DNA of 64,000 bases. Source: Paragorgia papillata. Taxonomy: Eukaryota; Cnidaria; Anthozoa; Scleralcyonacea; Coralliidae. Where the stretch lies: positions 7,224,001 to 7,288,000 of the forward strand of contig JAWNZC010000087.1 in NCBI GenBank assembly GCA_035771165.1. The letters are read 5' to 3'. Shown here one piece after another: positions 22,743 through 35,193 of this stretch (its first letter is position 1; each line of letters opens with the position of its first letter). Made by a program: the position numbers and the translations under genes. A model generated the notes under the pieces. It was not told the origin of the DNA. It saw only the letters and a program-made list of their open reading frames with translations, and made no database searches.

Positions 22743-25265
22743 TATATACCACTTATATGTACATTATGAGACTCCAACTTCATCAAAGTACCATCAGTGC
22801 CAATAAATTATAGACCAATACCCATTTATAAATCACTTTGCAAGCGCTTAATAATGTTACTTTACTTTGTCAACATCATGCTAATAAACTCTAAACTTAA
22901 GTCTGGGAAGCCACACATGCAGAGTTGCCTGCGGAGGAGGCTACGCCAGGCCGATATATTTTTTTTTCGCCCACACAGAATTGCAAAATACCTCCCATAT
23001 ATGGAGCCGAGTGTTCGATCACTTCGAAAATTCATCGGCAGTCATGTTCCTATTCTGTGGTTGTATCAAGCACATCACTGATCAACCATATAGGCAACTT
23101 ACTTGGAATACCTACCAACATGCAATTTCGTCAAAGGCAAAGCTGGCCGAAGCTGTTGCATCCAAGTGGCAACCGAACAACCGAAAACGATATACAGTAT
23201 ATTTTTCTCATGGCTAGCAGGTCTCTACATTCTATATATTGTTGTGCAACACATCTCAAGGGCATTGAAGTTTGTAATGAAACATATCTCAGTTGCCCCG
23301 GGGTGCCCCATTGCCTAACTCTCTACACTGGCCTGAGTGCTGGGCATCATTGCCGAGTGCTGGACACTGCCACCCACAATGAGCAGAACCTAGCCTCCTC
23401 TGTAGGCAACTCTCTGGCTACTCAGAATTGTGACTTTTAATCTGTACGGGCAATGTTTTAGTCGAGATCAGAACTGTGGCTTTTCAACTGTACAGGCAAT
23501 GTTTTGGTCGAGATCGATCGCGATCTTTATGTTGACAAAATTGTCAGCACCCTTTATTCTAATTCTATCAACACAATGTGATTAGGTTACATATTAGTAA
23601 TTATCCACCTCCTGGGATGTCCTAGCTAAAAGGGCAGGCTTGAATTGGACTGATACATTTATTGAAAAAAAAACCCAGTAGATAACCAATAATCAATTAT
23701 GAGTGAGTTTTAGCATTTGATAGAACAATTTGCAAATACGGTGAAGTGAAAATATGATTAGTATAAGTTATAAAAAAATATAAAAATATATAAAAGGGCT
23801 TTACATCACTATATTACTAATAATATAGATTTTCTCACCCATAGACTTGGTAGTGATTTTCTCTATTTTGCCTCAACGGACGACATATTTGCAGGAGTTG
23901 ATCACTGACGGACAAATTATGTCTCAATGGACGAGTTGAATGAGAATTTACGAGCAACAGTATTGATAAATAAAATACGAGGAAACCTGAACATTGACGA
24001 AATCGTCGAAATACAAGAATTACAAACGCTATATCACCGACAATATCGAAGAATACATGTAGATCGACTGTACTCACTGTACTCAGTAAGCTTGCTCAGC
24101 TATAAATGAGCACAGAATAGTGCTAAAAATGAATATACTGCACTGTTTATAAGTCCAGAGAAACTATTGTACTGTTTCTTGTCCTCTGTCTTTGCAAGTT
24201 GTGAGTTGTCCGTCACAGATTCGTGTTCCAAAATTGCGTTAAACCTCGGCGTCTGTGCATTTATATTAATGTAGATGCGTGTGAGCGTATTTTCGATCAA
24301 AACAGAACTTCTAGGCCAATTTACTGATTGGTCACTAAAGCACATCAACATCAAAGAATACTTCTTGCATTTGAGCAAAGAAAACCAGTTTCGCAAAGCA
24401 GTTTTGCATATAGCTCGGCGAGAGGTACGAGCACAGAAAACTTTAAAATGAAAATGAATGATGCAAAATTCTTTGCAAAGCCTGACGGGAGGTATGAGTC
24501 ATAATCGCAAAATCGTGCCAACAGATTAAGACTCGGCCCACCACAGGTAGCCCGAGTAATGATCTGGCTCACGACTGTCTGTGAATTGGCCTGAACTCAG
24601 GAAACCTATTAGTAAACCTCACGAAAACTATTAGTTACTATTGCAAACAAAATCCAAGATGTGAGAAGTCCAAGGGCGTAGTTAAGGGAGTGGGGTGGCA
24701 CCCCGCAATGTTGGCTTTGTCGGCACAAGTCAACCAGTTGTCGGCAAATTGAGGTTGGGACAGATCGATGGGTCGAGACCTTGTGGGAGAAATAACTCCG
24801 ACAAAATCTCGGGCAAATTATAAAATACCGACAAAAATATCTAAAATAAGTGTTGAGAAAATTAGAAAACGGCGGCAGAACTCGCCAAACGTCGTTGCAA
24901 GATTGCCGAAGAAAGTTTGACAGTTTAGCGCTTTACCGCATCATTACCCGTCTGCCATCAACCTGGAAGTGCTAGCTAGTGCGGGATTTAATGAATAATC
25001 TAATTTTGAGGTTTTTCTTCCTGACCGTTGATAGATATGTTAATATAATATCTGATTTCAAATGTAAATAAATACCGTACATAGACAGCGGAGAATCATT
25101 GATTCAACAAAGCAAGAATACTCGACATATTCGGCTAACTTAAAACATAGTTAGTGGAGGGGGATGGTTTGGACGCTCCATTGTCTTTCAAGATTATGCA
25201 ATGGTCATGTTGATGAACACAATAGTTCATGTTGGTGGAAGACAATTGGTTGGTGAAAGGAAATT
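22739..25265. other. Unassigned region
   Basis: The longest frame (22,925-23,440, 171 codons) has no recognisable domain, and its composition looks like noncoding sequence. Two related GTACrGGCAATGTTTTrGTCGAGATC segments repeat near 23,444-23,475 and 23,490-23,518. Otherwise I see no gene. Confidence 0.4.
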
Positions 25266-25269
25266 CTAT

Positions 25270-25528
25270 GGACACGTGACGACGAAGGACTTCGCCTCTC
25301 TCCTCCGCAGAGGTTAAATTTCGGAGATTGGAGGTTTCGGGGGTCGTCGGAGATGTTCGGAGGCGTTAGCTGGACATAAGTAGTGCGGGCGCACCCCTTA
25401 TGTCCAGCCGACAATTTCGACGCATCTCCGACGATCCCCGACATAGCCGATCTCAGAAAGAACCTCTGCGGAGGAGAGAGGGACTTCACAACGAACAAAG
25501 AACTTAGAACACGTGACGACGAAGGACT
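25270..25528. mobile_element. Inverted-repeat element with 20-bp flanking direct repeats
   Basis: CCTCTCTCCTCCGCAGAGGTT (25,295-25,315) is repeated inverted at 25,460-25,480, with further inner complementarity around CCGACGA. The sequence ACACGTGACGACGAAGGACT lies as an exact direct repeat at 25,272-25,291 and 25,509-25,528. This fits a MITE or composite insertion, but 20 bp is long for a DNA-transposon duplication, so the direct repeat may be part of the element. Confidence 0.65.
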
Positions 25529-26408
25529 GCACTAATTAAACCTGAACGTTGCTATTGGATGACTGCTTCATTATACAGAAAATACAATACGTTCAGTGAC
25601 CGAGAAATTAGACAAATTGAAGAAAAGCATGGAACGATGACTTTTGCCGAGTTTCCAAACCACCCCCTTCCACTAACTATGCTTAAAACTCGACACGCAC
25701 GCCATATTTACACAATGTAAATCTAATACAATATTGGAAAACCATGGACAATACCCAGCGAAAACGCAAATGAAAGAGAACAAAACTAACTGTCTGGTTT
25801 GCAAGCAGTCATTTGATGACGATTACCGACAAGAACCCGACAAAATTTACCACGAATTTCTACGGATGGAAATTTGTCGCGTACGAAGTGGCTGGTACTC
25901 CTGCGAACCCATTCGTATCAGCAGCACTTGCAACTTGTGAGAACTTAAAAGAAAAATTGTTCGCCTATATTTATTAAATACTAAATATGAGTATAAAAAG
26001 GTAAAACCGAACAAATTTAATCTGTCCATTCTAATACTAGAAATTGGAATATAAATACTAGAAATTGCTATATCTTAGGTTAATTGCTGCTCTTATAATA
26101 CACATATAGATTTATATATGTTCTCTAATGATTTACGATGCGATCACATATACAGCATATCTTTCCAATTTGAGAAATAAATTAATTGTCGAAACAACTC
26201 GGAATACACTGTCATAAATTAAGAATTAACCAAGAAGGGAAATATGGCGCGTTCAGACCACGCCCAAGCCACGCCCTTTTGTCGGCAAAATATAGTCATG
26301 CATCCCCCCTCCCCCCCCCCAAAATAGAACTCTCGCTCCGCTCCTGGTGAGAACACAAGGAACATTCATGAAGATGATAGACTTTGAGGAAACAGTTTGT
26401 TGACGTAA

Positions 26409-26552
26409 TATATCATACACGAGGAGGAGTGTTTTATCAGGATATCCAAACACCGAGACGTTTGTTGAAAACCGAGGCAAAGCCGAGGTTTTTGAACAAA
26501 CTTCGAGGTGTTTGGATATCCTGATTAAACACTCCTCCGAGTGTATGATATA
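26409..26552. mobile_element. Foldback MITE, about 145 bp
   Basis: TATATCATACAC, GAGGAGTGTT, ATCAGGATATCCAAACACC and the GAGGTTT region recur inverted, leaving a very short loop. Non-coding. Confidence 0.85.
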
Positions 26553-27110
26553 GCATCTCAAACAAATCAGTATTTTAAGAGAAAATCAAGATGAAAGTTT
26601 GCTTAATTTATGTAATTTCTTCCTCCGATATCCAAGCCACCGACACGGTACTGATTTCCTTTGTGTTTTTCATGAATTATTAATGATTTGAGATAGTAAC
26701 GTAACCGTATCTTTATATTTTTGCATTATTATTTATGTGCTTTATTACTAAACGAGTTTTATATTTGTCATGCTGAGCATAGGAAGCTTGTAGACACATG
26801 TATGTTCTATGTACCCTATGTAAATTTGTGTTTTAACCGACTGTTGCTTGTCTTTGAGTTTGAGACAATGGACAGTAGTCTTATTGATCCGTTCGGATTT
26901 ATATTCAATGTTGTAAGTGCTTTGAAGCTTTGAGTATGTAATTTTGTCACATATCTTGGTGTTCATCTTGATATCAATTTTGATGCATTGATTGAGTAAA
27001 AAGATATTCATAGAAACAACTTTGGACCAGTCATGTTCCTCATATATACATACAGTAATACGTTAATGACATATCGGCCATTATTACATCAGCAGCCAAA
27101 TGTGTGTTAT

Positions 27111-27222
27111 TTAACAATTAGTCACCGAAGTCGAGGTGACTATCGGTGAATATTTACCGAGCCGCGAAGCGGCGAGGTAAATACACCGATAGTCACCAAG
27201 ACTGAGGTAACTAATTGTTTTA
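27111..27222. repeat. Palindromic repeat with GTCACC motifs
   Basis: Arms TTAGTCACC, GAGGTGACTATCGGTG and TATTTACC are mirrored around GCCGCGAAGCGGC. A related block with GTCACCGCGCTAGGCGGTGAC lies at 27,868-27,895, and TAGTATAATTT at 27,221 is inverted at 27,958. All three may be parts of one element of about 0.85 kb. Confidence 0.65.
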
Positions 27223-28100
27223 GTATAATTTTAGAGGTTGATAAAAAATCAATCACGTTGAAACAAAAACTTTTAAACAACTGCTTTCATTTTAACAGTG
27301 GTGATTCTGTTTATTCACAGACGATGTTAGCAAGCCACAATCTTTGTCAGTAAATAATTTCAAAAAAAGAGTAAACAACATCCTACTTTGGAATTGAACT
27401 TGTACATACATTCAAATATATGCTAAAAAGACTTTTATTCTGGTGTTTTGGATCCGGTGTTACGGCTTTTTTTCACTTAATCATTCATGTTCAATATGTT
27501 CTTCACTCATGACGAAGTTTTCGCCACATCGCTACGACCAAAATCTAGCCAAAACATACAAAAAATACGAAGAAATATAGAAAATATTCTTCCTTACCTT
27601 TATAAAGTTTTGTTTTTACGATATGTGATATCCACAACATCTCAGTGATAAATGTTTTCAGTATTATGCTCTTTTGTTTTTCTCAAAAACTACAGACCCC
27701 ATTTTGATAAAAAAAAGTCAACAGTTCAATGAATCAACAAATTCTAAAATCTCATACTTCAAAATGACAACTCCGAGGGGGAGACTGAAACGAGTAAAGT
27801 CAGTGCAGTGTTGAATAAGTACCAGTCTCTTTTCCAAAACTACTTTTGAAGAACAATTTCTTGTGATGTAATAGTCACCGCGCTAGGCGGTGACTATCAC
27901 CTCAGATTCACCGCTGAGCGGACCAATCAGAAAGCTGGAAAGCCTCTTTCCACTATGAAATTATACTAAATGCTGATAGTACCAAAATCTATAGAGAAAT
28001 TAGAGTGTCTGACATTCACCTACAGTACCAGTGCTGCAGAGTCAAAGAGCCTTCTCAACATGCTCTAAAGCAAAAACATGGAATCAGGATTCATGTTGTA
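27223..28100. other. No gene recognised; probable interior of the palindromic element
   Basis: AT-rich non-coding sequence ending in the second GTCACC hairpin at about 27,868-27,965. No frame of interest. Confidence 0.45.
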
Positions 28101-28364
28101 TGAAGATATTTGTGGCTTTATTTTATTTTATTTTATTTTATTTTATTTAACTTTGCCCTGATAATATCATTAATTATATATGTACAATTTGTACCAACAA
28201 AAGTAATACAAGGCAGGAATACCGCAACAGCTAAAGCCAATTACTGCGGATCCTTTGTTACAAATATTACAACAACATACAAGTTTAACAGTGAACGGAA
28301 ATACACATGCACAATATAATACAAAAACAATGAATCTAAAGTAAAAGAACGCTAACACCCCCTC

Positions 28365-28415
28365 ACACACACACACACACACACACATACGCACACACAC
28401 ACACACACACACACC
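28365..28415. repeat. (CA)n microsatellite
   Basis: CA dinucleotide run with one interruption. The minus-strand Cys/Val-rich frame across it is repeat translation. A (TTTTA)n run lies at 28,121-28,148. Confidence 0.95.
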
Positions 28416-28434
28416 AAAAGAAAGCTGTGAATTA

Positions 28435-28585
28435 ATTAATTATTTAAATAAAGAAAATAAATAAATAAACAATTAATTAATTAATTAATTAATTAATTAA
28501 TTAATTAAATAAATAAATAAATAAAAAAGTAAATAAGTAAGTAAGTAAATAAATAAATAGATAGATAATTAAATAAATAAATAGA

Positions 28586-28649
<64 letters not shown>

Positions 28650-28650
28650 A
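28435..28650. repeat. (AATT)n and (AAAT)n microsatellites
   Basis: Successive AATT, AAGT and AAAT tracts with occasional variants; about 200 bp of simple sequence. Confidence 0.95.
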
Positions 28651-28799
28651 AATTGGGCGAGGTTTAAAAACAACAAGAAGGGGAAACTAATAGACTACGA
28701 GCACAATTACACTTAACACAGGCTGTCTTCCATGTACGTGAGTCGTCAGGGTCGAATGTTGAGCAAAAAGCGGAGTACTAGTATTCTTTCAGTATAGTC

Positions 28800-29088
28800 A
28801 CCTATTGCATATTTGCTACTGCATGAGTGCATCTGTCAGACAATAACTAAAATCACTAAGGTTGAAAGACTACAATGTAGGGCAACTAAATATATTTTAA
28901 GTTTTTGAACTGACAGGATGATTTATCATACAATCTGAATGATCATCTGAGAACAGTTAATCTACTACTAGACCATTATCATACTGGCATGACTTGAAAG
29001 ATCTTACATGTATATATTTTAAATGCTATACAGGTCACTATAATATTCCTATTAATAGTTTTGTGCCTGAACTTCCCCTGAGTTTGAA
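28800..29088 (+). pseudogene. Older CR1-like retrotransposon 3' fragment, left part
   Basis: Translation in changing frames gives pieces such as IERLQ-like RATKYI, NLLLDHYHTGMT and GHYNIPINSF, which resemble the RT C-terminal region of CR1/L2-like elements. Stops are frequent. The matching downstream part seems to resume at about 31,660, after the younger element. Confidence 0.5.
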
Positions 29089-31655
29089 GTTCTTTGGGTT
29101 AAAATTAGGCCGACTAGACTTCCTCGCGGGTTTCCCTGTATAATTACTGGCACACTATATCATCCCCCAAACTCAGATGATAAATTAATGCTGGACTTTT
29201 TAGTTAAGTCTCTCACAGCAATCGAAAGCCTTTATCCTGAGTGTGGAATCCTTCTAGCTGGTGATTTTAACCGACTTAATATTCGTCGTCTCTCAAATCA
29301 ATTTAAATTGAAGCAGCTTGTTAATCTACCTACAAGAGCCGATCAAACACTGGACTTAATCTTGACAAACCTTCATCAGTTCTACGGAAAGAATTCCCTG
29401 TCAGTTTTCCCTCCCTTTGGATTATCAGATCACAACGTTGTGGCCCTAAGTCCAAGCGAAAAGCCTGTGTTTTCCAATGGTAAGAAAATCGTAACCCGAA
29501 GAGATACAAGACCTAGTCGCAGACAAGAACTTGGAAGATATTTGAGCGCGTTTGATTGGGACATTATAAAACACGAAAATAACTGCGAAGGAAAAGACAA
29601 GCTGTTTCAAACCATCATCAAAACCGGCATGGATTTAATAATGCCTCTCAATGAGCATAAACTTCATTGTAACAACCCCCCATGGCTAACAGTAGAATTT
29701 AAAAACCTGATTAAACGTCGCCAACGAGCTTTCGCTAATAATGACACTACCCTCTACCGATATTACCGCAACCAAGTCAACCGCGAAAGAAAAAGTTTGA
29801 GAAGCAAGTATTTTTCACTAAAAGTAAACCACCTCAAACACACCAAACCATCTGCCTGGTGGAATGAAGTGAAGCGAATATCCGGCATGCAGCCTACTTC
29901 CAATTCAGAAAACCTCCTCTCTCAAATACACACTGACCATGTTCATACAAGAAACCCCTTGTCTGTCGCTAACAAGATAAACGCAGCATTCCTAAAACCC
30001 ATGCAGGAATACCAGCCACTCACCAATAACCCAGCTTCTGCTGAGTACAACCATCCCGATAATGAAGTTTTCGAACTTACTGAACATATAACTTGCAAAG
30101 TTCTCCAAAAACTGAATCCCCGCAAAGCATGCGGCCCGGACGAAATCCCAAACTGGGTACTAAAGCAATACGCTGAAATCCTATCTGAACCAATTTGTTC
30201 TATCCTCAATAGTTCATACAAAGAGCAGAAATTACCACCTGCTTGGAAATTTGCAAATGTTATCCCCATTCCTAAGACGAAACCTGTTACGGACATAAAC
30301 AAAAATCTTCGACCAATTTCCTTGACACCTACCATCTCAAAAGTTGCTGAAGAATTCATTGTTAAGACGTACATCGCACCAGCTGTTCTTAAAGTGATTG
30401 ACCCCAACCAATACGGTGCCATACCTAAATCCTCCACAATTCAAGCACTAATTTCCATGATTCACCAATGGTCACAAGCTACTGATAGCACCGGTGCAGC
30501 AGTAAGGATTACCCTGTTTGACTATAGAAAAGCCTTTGATCTCATAGACCATCATATCCTAGTTAAGAAAATCCAAAGTCTACCGATACCACACAACATC
30601 TGTTGTTGGGTTATCGATTTCCTGAAAAACAGATATCAAAGAGTAAAACTCTCCAACTCTTACTCACAGTGGGAACATGTCCGGTCAGGCGTGCCTCAAG
30701 GGACGAAGCTAGGGCCCTGGTTATTTTTTACTAATGATCAACGACCTACGCGTTGATGACATTCATGGTAACTGGAAATACGTTGATGACACCACAATAT
30801 CGGAAGTCGTTCCCAAAGGCTCTCACAGTCGTACCCAACAAGCAGCATCCTCTGTTGATAACTGGTCACTGCTTAATAAACTGCAGCTAAATCCGGATAA
30901 ATGTAAAGAACTCCGGATTGATTTTAAGCAGCAAAAGGATCAGTATGACCCAATATCAATCAACAACCATCAACTGCAAGTTGTTGACCATGCAAAGATA
31001 TTAGGGTTAACAATCTCGGAGACCCTACAGTGGACCCACCATATCAGCGAGACTGTTAAAAAAGCCAACAAACGGTTGTACTGCCTCACCCAACTAAAAC
31101 GAGCTGGTGTCCCCATATCCGATATTGTCAACTTTTATTCCACCTGCATAAGACCAACACTCGAGTACGGAGCCGAAGTCTTCCACCATTCACTACCAAA
31201 ATATTTAGAGAACGATCTAGAACAAGTCCAGAAAACGATCATTGGCAATCATATTTCCAGGAGAAGAATATAACCAAAGATTGAAACTATCAGGCCTGAC
31301 CTCCTTATACGACCGACGACAAGAACTGTGTAAAAGACTATTTAAATTGGTTACATTAGATAATACTCATAAACGACATAATCTATTACCTCCTAAGAAC
31401 GAACCAAAGTACAATTTAAGACACAAGCGTAGTTATACTCTCCCAATAATTCATACCAAACGTTTTCAAAACACTTTCATCCCATCGATGTCGAACTGTT
31501 AAGTTGTACCTGGTTAGCATGTTAATCTTTGTATATACATATTGTAAATAGTAGTGCATGTTTTTCTCCTATTACCATAGCTTTTGTGATTGTAAAATCT
31601 ACGCAATTCAGCCTTTTAGGCTGCCATGTAGTTTTATTAAATATCTATCTATCTA
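29089..31655 (+). mobile_element. 5'-truncated CR1-like non-LTR retrotransposon
   Basis: The element starts inside the endonuclease domain and runs through the RT to a 3' end with TTTTATTAAAT followed by (ATCT)n at 31,639-31,658. Loss of the 5' end is the usual result of incomplete target-primed reverse transcription. Confidence 0.82.
29188..31502 (+). pseudogene. CR1-like endonuclease (partial) and reverse transcriptase
   Basis: The endonuclease C-terminal half shows LLAGDFNRLNI, LDLILTNL and LSDHNVVAL. The RT shows ACGPDEIPNWVLK, LRPISLTPTISKV, ITLFDYRKAFDLIDHHIL, SGVPQGTKLGPWLF and KYVDDTTI, then the CR1-like C-terminus STCIRPTLEYGAEVFHHSLP. Frameshifts occur near 30,740 (between GPWLF and the YVDD motif) and near 31,255, so three overlapping frames are needed. 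Codon use differs from the L2-like element at 19 kb, and identity between the two is low. Confidence 0.88.
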
Positions 31656-31659
31656 TCTA

Positions 31660-31890
31660 ACTCAATAATTCAGTCAGAATCACTAGAAACAGTTCAGAAC
31701 TAGATGTACTAGTTTCTAAGTGCCGTACTAAACTTTTTTAAGGTAGTTAATACTTGTATATTTAAACTTTGGAGCAGTCTACCTTGCTCAATACCAGATT
31801 CTACGTCAGTTAATCAGTTGAAAACTCAACTTTCTAAAGACTACATTAATGCTGTAATTATTAGTTAATGCTTACGACGTCAATAACGTT
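31660..31890 (+). pseudogene. Older CR1-like retrotransposon 3' fragment, right part
   Basis: In shifting frames it reads SRNSSELDVLVSKCRT and then a LWSSLPCSIPDS piece followed by VNQLKTQLSKDY. This is the terminal region of a CR1/L2-like RT. It fits as the continuation of 28,800-29,088, interrupted by the younger element. Confidence 0.55.
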
Positions 31891-32268
31891 TTTTTGGAAA
31901 TCATTGTTTTTTTAAATGTTCTTCATCCCGACCTGTAACGTACTCTCTTCTAAACAGCTTACTGCTACTGACCTTAATCACTTATATCTATTGTATTTGG
32001 TTATATGATTATCCTGAATTGTGAAATGGTCTATAGAATTCAGGATAATCCCGAATATTAAAGAAAATGAAACCCGACCTCTAAACCTGACCCTAAACCT
32101 AACGACAACCCCCGGAAAAAGTTCCACCAAAGGGAGAAAGTTCCGCCTCTCAGACCCAACTTGCGGCTGGTCACGCGCCGCCTAAACGAATTTTAAATCA
32201 TGGGAGGGGTGGTAAGCTTTAGTAAGCTGCACACTCAATGACAATGCTACAACACAAGTCCAGTTTTA
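31891..32268. other. No gene recognised
   Basis: It includes a CCTAACC/CCTAAACC-rich stretch near 32,070-32,105 that also appears in related form near 48,790-48,850. No coding sequence was recognised. Confidence 0.45.
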
Positions 32269-33167
32269 ATGCGTGTGTCATCGGCTTCCCCGAGGGGGGG
32301 GGGGGGGGGGGGGGGCCTGGCTGTACCTAGGGAATTTAATGACTTTCTGGGAGCTTTGGATCAAACTTTTGCCCGTGGTGTAAGGCAAATATAGGAGCTT
32401 TTGCCCCAATACCAAGGGGAAATGAGGGGGGTTTTACGTACAAGAGACGTTTATATGTACACAGAACAAGTTTTTTTTTAGTCTGATTTTGCAAAACTTC
32501 GCTAATTTAACAGCAATTTGCTCTAAACTTTCTTTTCAAACATTATGGATGCTCGAAAGTGATCGTGAAGGTTTCGTACAATTCCGGATTTCCTGTTTTT
32601 AGCGATAACGTTCTGATATGTTCCCGATATGTCCACGCGCTTCGAAGAGCCGGAAGTGGATTGAAAATGGCGGCTTTGAAATAAAATGTTGCGAAGGTAT
32701 TAAAGTTATTATTAAATGACTTGTATATATATTAAACGGTATTTCACTGTTGCAGCTATTTAATAAACAATAGCCATATTTAACTAGTCATTTTTAGTAG
32801 GTGTTTGCATACGACTTGCTTCTGTGTTTATGAATATCAATTTTGCTCACTCATCCGTGGTTTGACCACTCATTTTGTGAAATGTGAATGCTGCCAGGTC
32901 AACACTCCATTTAGACTTTCCCAAAGTCCTTCCCAGTCTTTTTTTCGCGGTTTGCTTACCCCGCTGGAAAGGACTTTTCCCACTTGCAACGCGCCAAATC
33001 TACCGGTGGATTTTTGACCGGGGTGTACCTGGGGGTGTGTCATTAACTCCTTAATCTAGCCAATAAGAAGCACATCTTAAAAATACATTTATAATTAGTT
33101 TAAATTTAATCACTTTAATGTGACGTGACATTTAATATGTTTGGATAGAAAGATCACAGCTGGAAAT

Positions 33168-33652
33168 ATGGTTGTACTGGAAGACACGATTAGTTATGGG
33201 CTTGCGATGTTAGGATATAAAGAGATGAGAGGTCGACAACACGAAGTAGTCGAAGCTTACACACTTGGAAAAGATGTATTCTTAAGTTCGCCGACTGGTT
33301 CAGGGAAAAGTTTATGTTTTGAAATCCACCGTACGTGCTCGATTGCATGAAGCGAGGCTTTATACATGTCGACGAAGAACCCATCAAAACAGTTTGCCTC
33401 GTTGTTGCGCCTCTAATATCTTTAATGAAAGACCAAGTGGCAGCACTACGAGAAAAACATGTGGCAGCGATATGTGTTGGCCCGGAATGTAGTTCTACAG
33501 ATATCGAAGATGTCAAGAACGGCAAGTATAATCTGTTATTTGCCGGTCCGGAAGCGATACTTCAGATACACAGAAATATATTCAGAAATCAGTTGAAACA
33601 CTGTATTGGAGCTGTATTTGTGGATGAAAGTCACTGCATTGCAAAGTGTTAA
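33168..33652 (+). pseudogene. RecQ-like helicase N-terminal fragment
   Basis: It starts MVVLEDTISYGLAMLGYK and holds LSSPTGSGKSLCFEI (Walker A), then VVAPLISLMKDQVAALR (motif Ia) and VFVDESHCIAK (DESH box). A one-base frameshift lies near 33,325. The homology ends right after DESHC, which is where exon 1 ends in the intact element at 5,649. The rest of the helicase is absent. Confidence 0.8.
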
Positions 33653-33963
33653 GAACGGCAAACAACGTTGGTTAGAGCAGTATCACTACAGAAATGCCTT
33701 CCAATTATTAGTTCGATGTTTTCGCAAACGTTCGTCTTTTTCTTTCCAACTAAAAGTCGTCGTCGCTTATCTGGGTCGTTTACATCTTTACCGCATTGCA
33801 AACACAGCCCGTCCTTCGAAGTGGGAGAAATTATTACTCTTTGAAATGTCTTAGTTGGCGTAAGAACTGTTGAATTAGCCAAGAAAACATTGCCTACTAG
33901 CGCTAAGCGCAATACGAGATGAAATTGACAAGGTGATGCAGAGTCGAGGTGTGAAACTGACAT
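33649..33963 (-). pseudogene. Transposase N-terminal zinc-binding fragment
   Basis: The minus frame reads LCLQCGKDVNDPDKRRRLL, a later VCENIEL, and Cys residues near the end (VVCRS), matching the spacing of the Cys4 domain at the N-terminus of the transposase encoded at 11,775-12,746. The homology covers only this domain. It directly abuts the helicase fragment tail to tail. Confidence 0.55.
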
Positions 33964-34218
33964 CCGAGATTATTTGACACACCCCAATAATTATAAATAA
34001 TTTTCGCCCCAGAATTGCTAATCAGATTTAAATCTCTGCAAGTGAAACAAGTCGAGCTCACGCCTTCGGCGCTCGTAGAGATCGACTTGTGGCAAGTCTA
34101 CATTCCATTATTAATGAAACTAATGGTGAGAGGACGGTGGGGGTGGGGGCTTTGTCAAATTTTGTTGCCCAAAGTGTGGGGGAATATTTTCCCCTGGGAA
34201 GCCGATGACACGCGCATA

Positions 34219-34705
34219 ATACTCATATTCTAAAATCTGATATTAGATTTAGGCGAACTATAAAGTTTACTAAAAAGAATGAAAAACGTGATTCAACAAC
34301 TGTATTTACCTGAGTAGAAGTTGATGACAAATGCGCGTGAAAGGACAGTCGGCTTGATGTTGTATAGTTGTATAAATCTCTCCTGAATCGCTTTTTTCGG
34401 CACTTTTCGCCGCGATTATCGGGGCATTGGTTGAAATGTCAATGCATTTTTTGATGTTTTACCTTTGTTTTTTGTTGTTTTCATTTCAACAGATATTTTG
34501 CGATCAGACAGCCTGGCGCCAGACAACGACGCCAGACGTAATATATTATTTGTATAAACAAAACGGTGAAAAGTTGTAATTGTGCCTTTGTCACTCCTCC
34601 CTGAGTATTTTTTTAAATCGTTAATTGAAACACACACCCCCCCCCCCCCCCATTTTTAGGGGGTCAATTTCGCAGCGGTGGGCGGAGCAGCGGAGATAAG
34701 AACTT
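34219..34705. other. No gene recognised
   Basis: Non-coding sequence with a C-run at about 34,637-34,650, leading into the outer element of the nest. Confidence 0.45.
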
Positions 34706-34715
34706 GGGTACGAGG
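34706..34715. repeat. Left 10-bp duplication GGGTACGAGG
   Basis: Exact match to 48,666-48,675, almost 14 kb away. It marks the two ends of one insertion. Confidence 0.85.
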
Positions 34716-35187
34716 CAATCTCGTACCCAGACCCATACGCGCGCGGCAAGCGAAGTGTAGTCCCCATCATTCTCGTCCCCAGAGCCTCTCCCGTGCTGGC
34801 GCGCGTTAAAAGGCTCTGGGGGAATCCATATATCATCGCGATCTGATTGGTTGTTCAAATTCAAAGGCCTATATAACGATGGAGTTTAGTGAATGTTTAT
34901 AAATAAACAGTATTTGAGACACGAAAACTGACAACGAAGCACAATTCTAATCATAGTTCTAATCCGAACAATTTAATCGAACATTTTTCAAAGCAATCAA
35001 CCCGTTTCCCATTATATAATTAAATCAAACACAGAAGACAGACAGCAATTTGAAATCGATAGGCGATAGACGATATTAGACAGCAGTCACAGCATGGTAC
35101 ATATTAATAAGAATCTCATTGAAATATACACGTCAAATATAAACGAACGGTGCAACATATTAAAGAGAACTACCTTCACTAAAAGAA

Positions 35188-35193
35188 GCCGTA
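35188..35193. repeat. Polinton left target duplication GCCGTA
   Basis: Six bases before the AG terminus, repeated after the CT terminus at 48,225-48,230. Six-bp duplications are the hallmark of Polinton integrase. Confidence 0.95.

Larger units (their letters stand above)
32269..34218. mobile_element. Internally deleted relic of a second helicase/transposase element
   Basis: Outer ends share GTGTCATCGGCTTCCC as inverted copies at 32,275 and 34,198. An inner inverted pair GGGGTGTGTCA / TGACACACCCC lies at 33,029 and 33,972. Between them are a RecQ-like N-terminus (+) and a zinc-binding transposase N-terminus (-), which are the two ends of an Academ-like element brought together by loss of the middle. 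A G-run of about 22 bp sits at 32,295-32,316. Boundaries are uncertain because no duplication was found. Confidence 0.6.

Noticed and set aside
22925..23440. 171-codon frame with many Cys and His
   Set aside because: No recognisable spacing of metal ligands, no splice support and overlapping frames of similar length; treated as chance.
28170..28412. Cys/Val-rich minus-strand frame suggesting a metallothionein-like peptide
   Set aside because: The Cys-Val run is the (CA)n microsatellite read on the minus strand.
29943..30437. 164-codon minus-strand frame
   Set aside because: It is the complement of the CR1-like RT and shows no protein motif.
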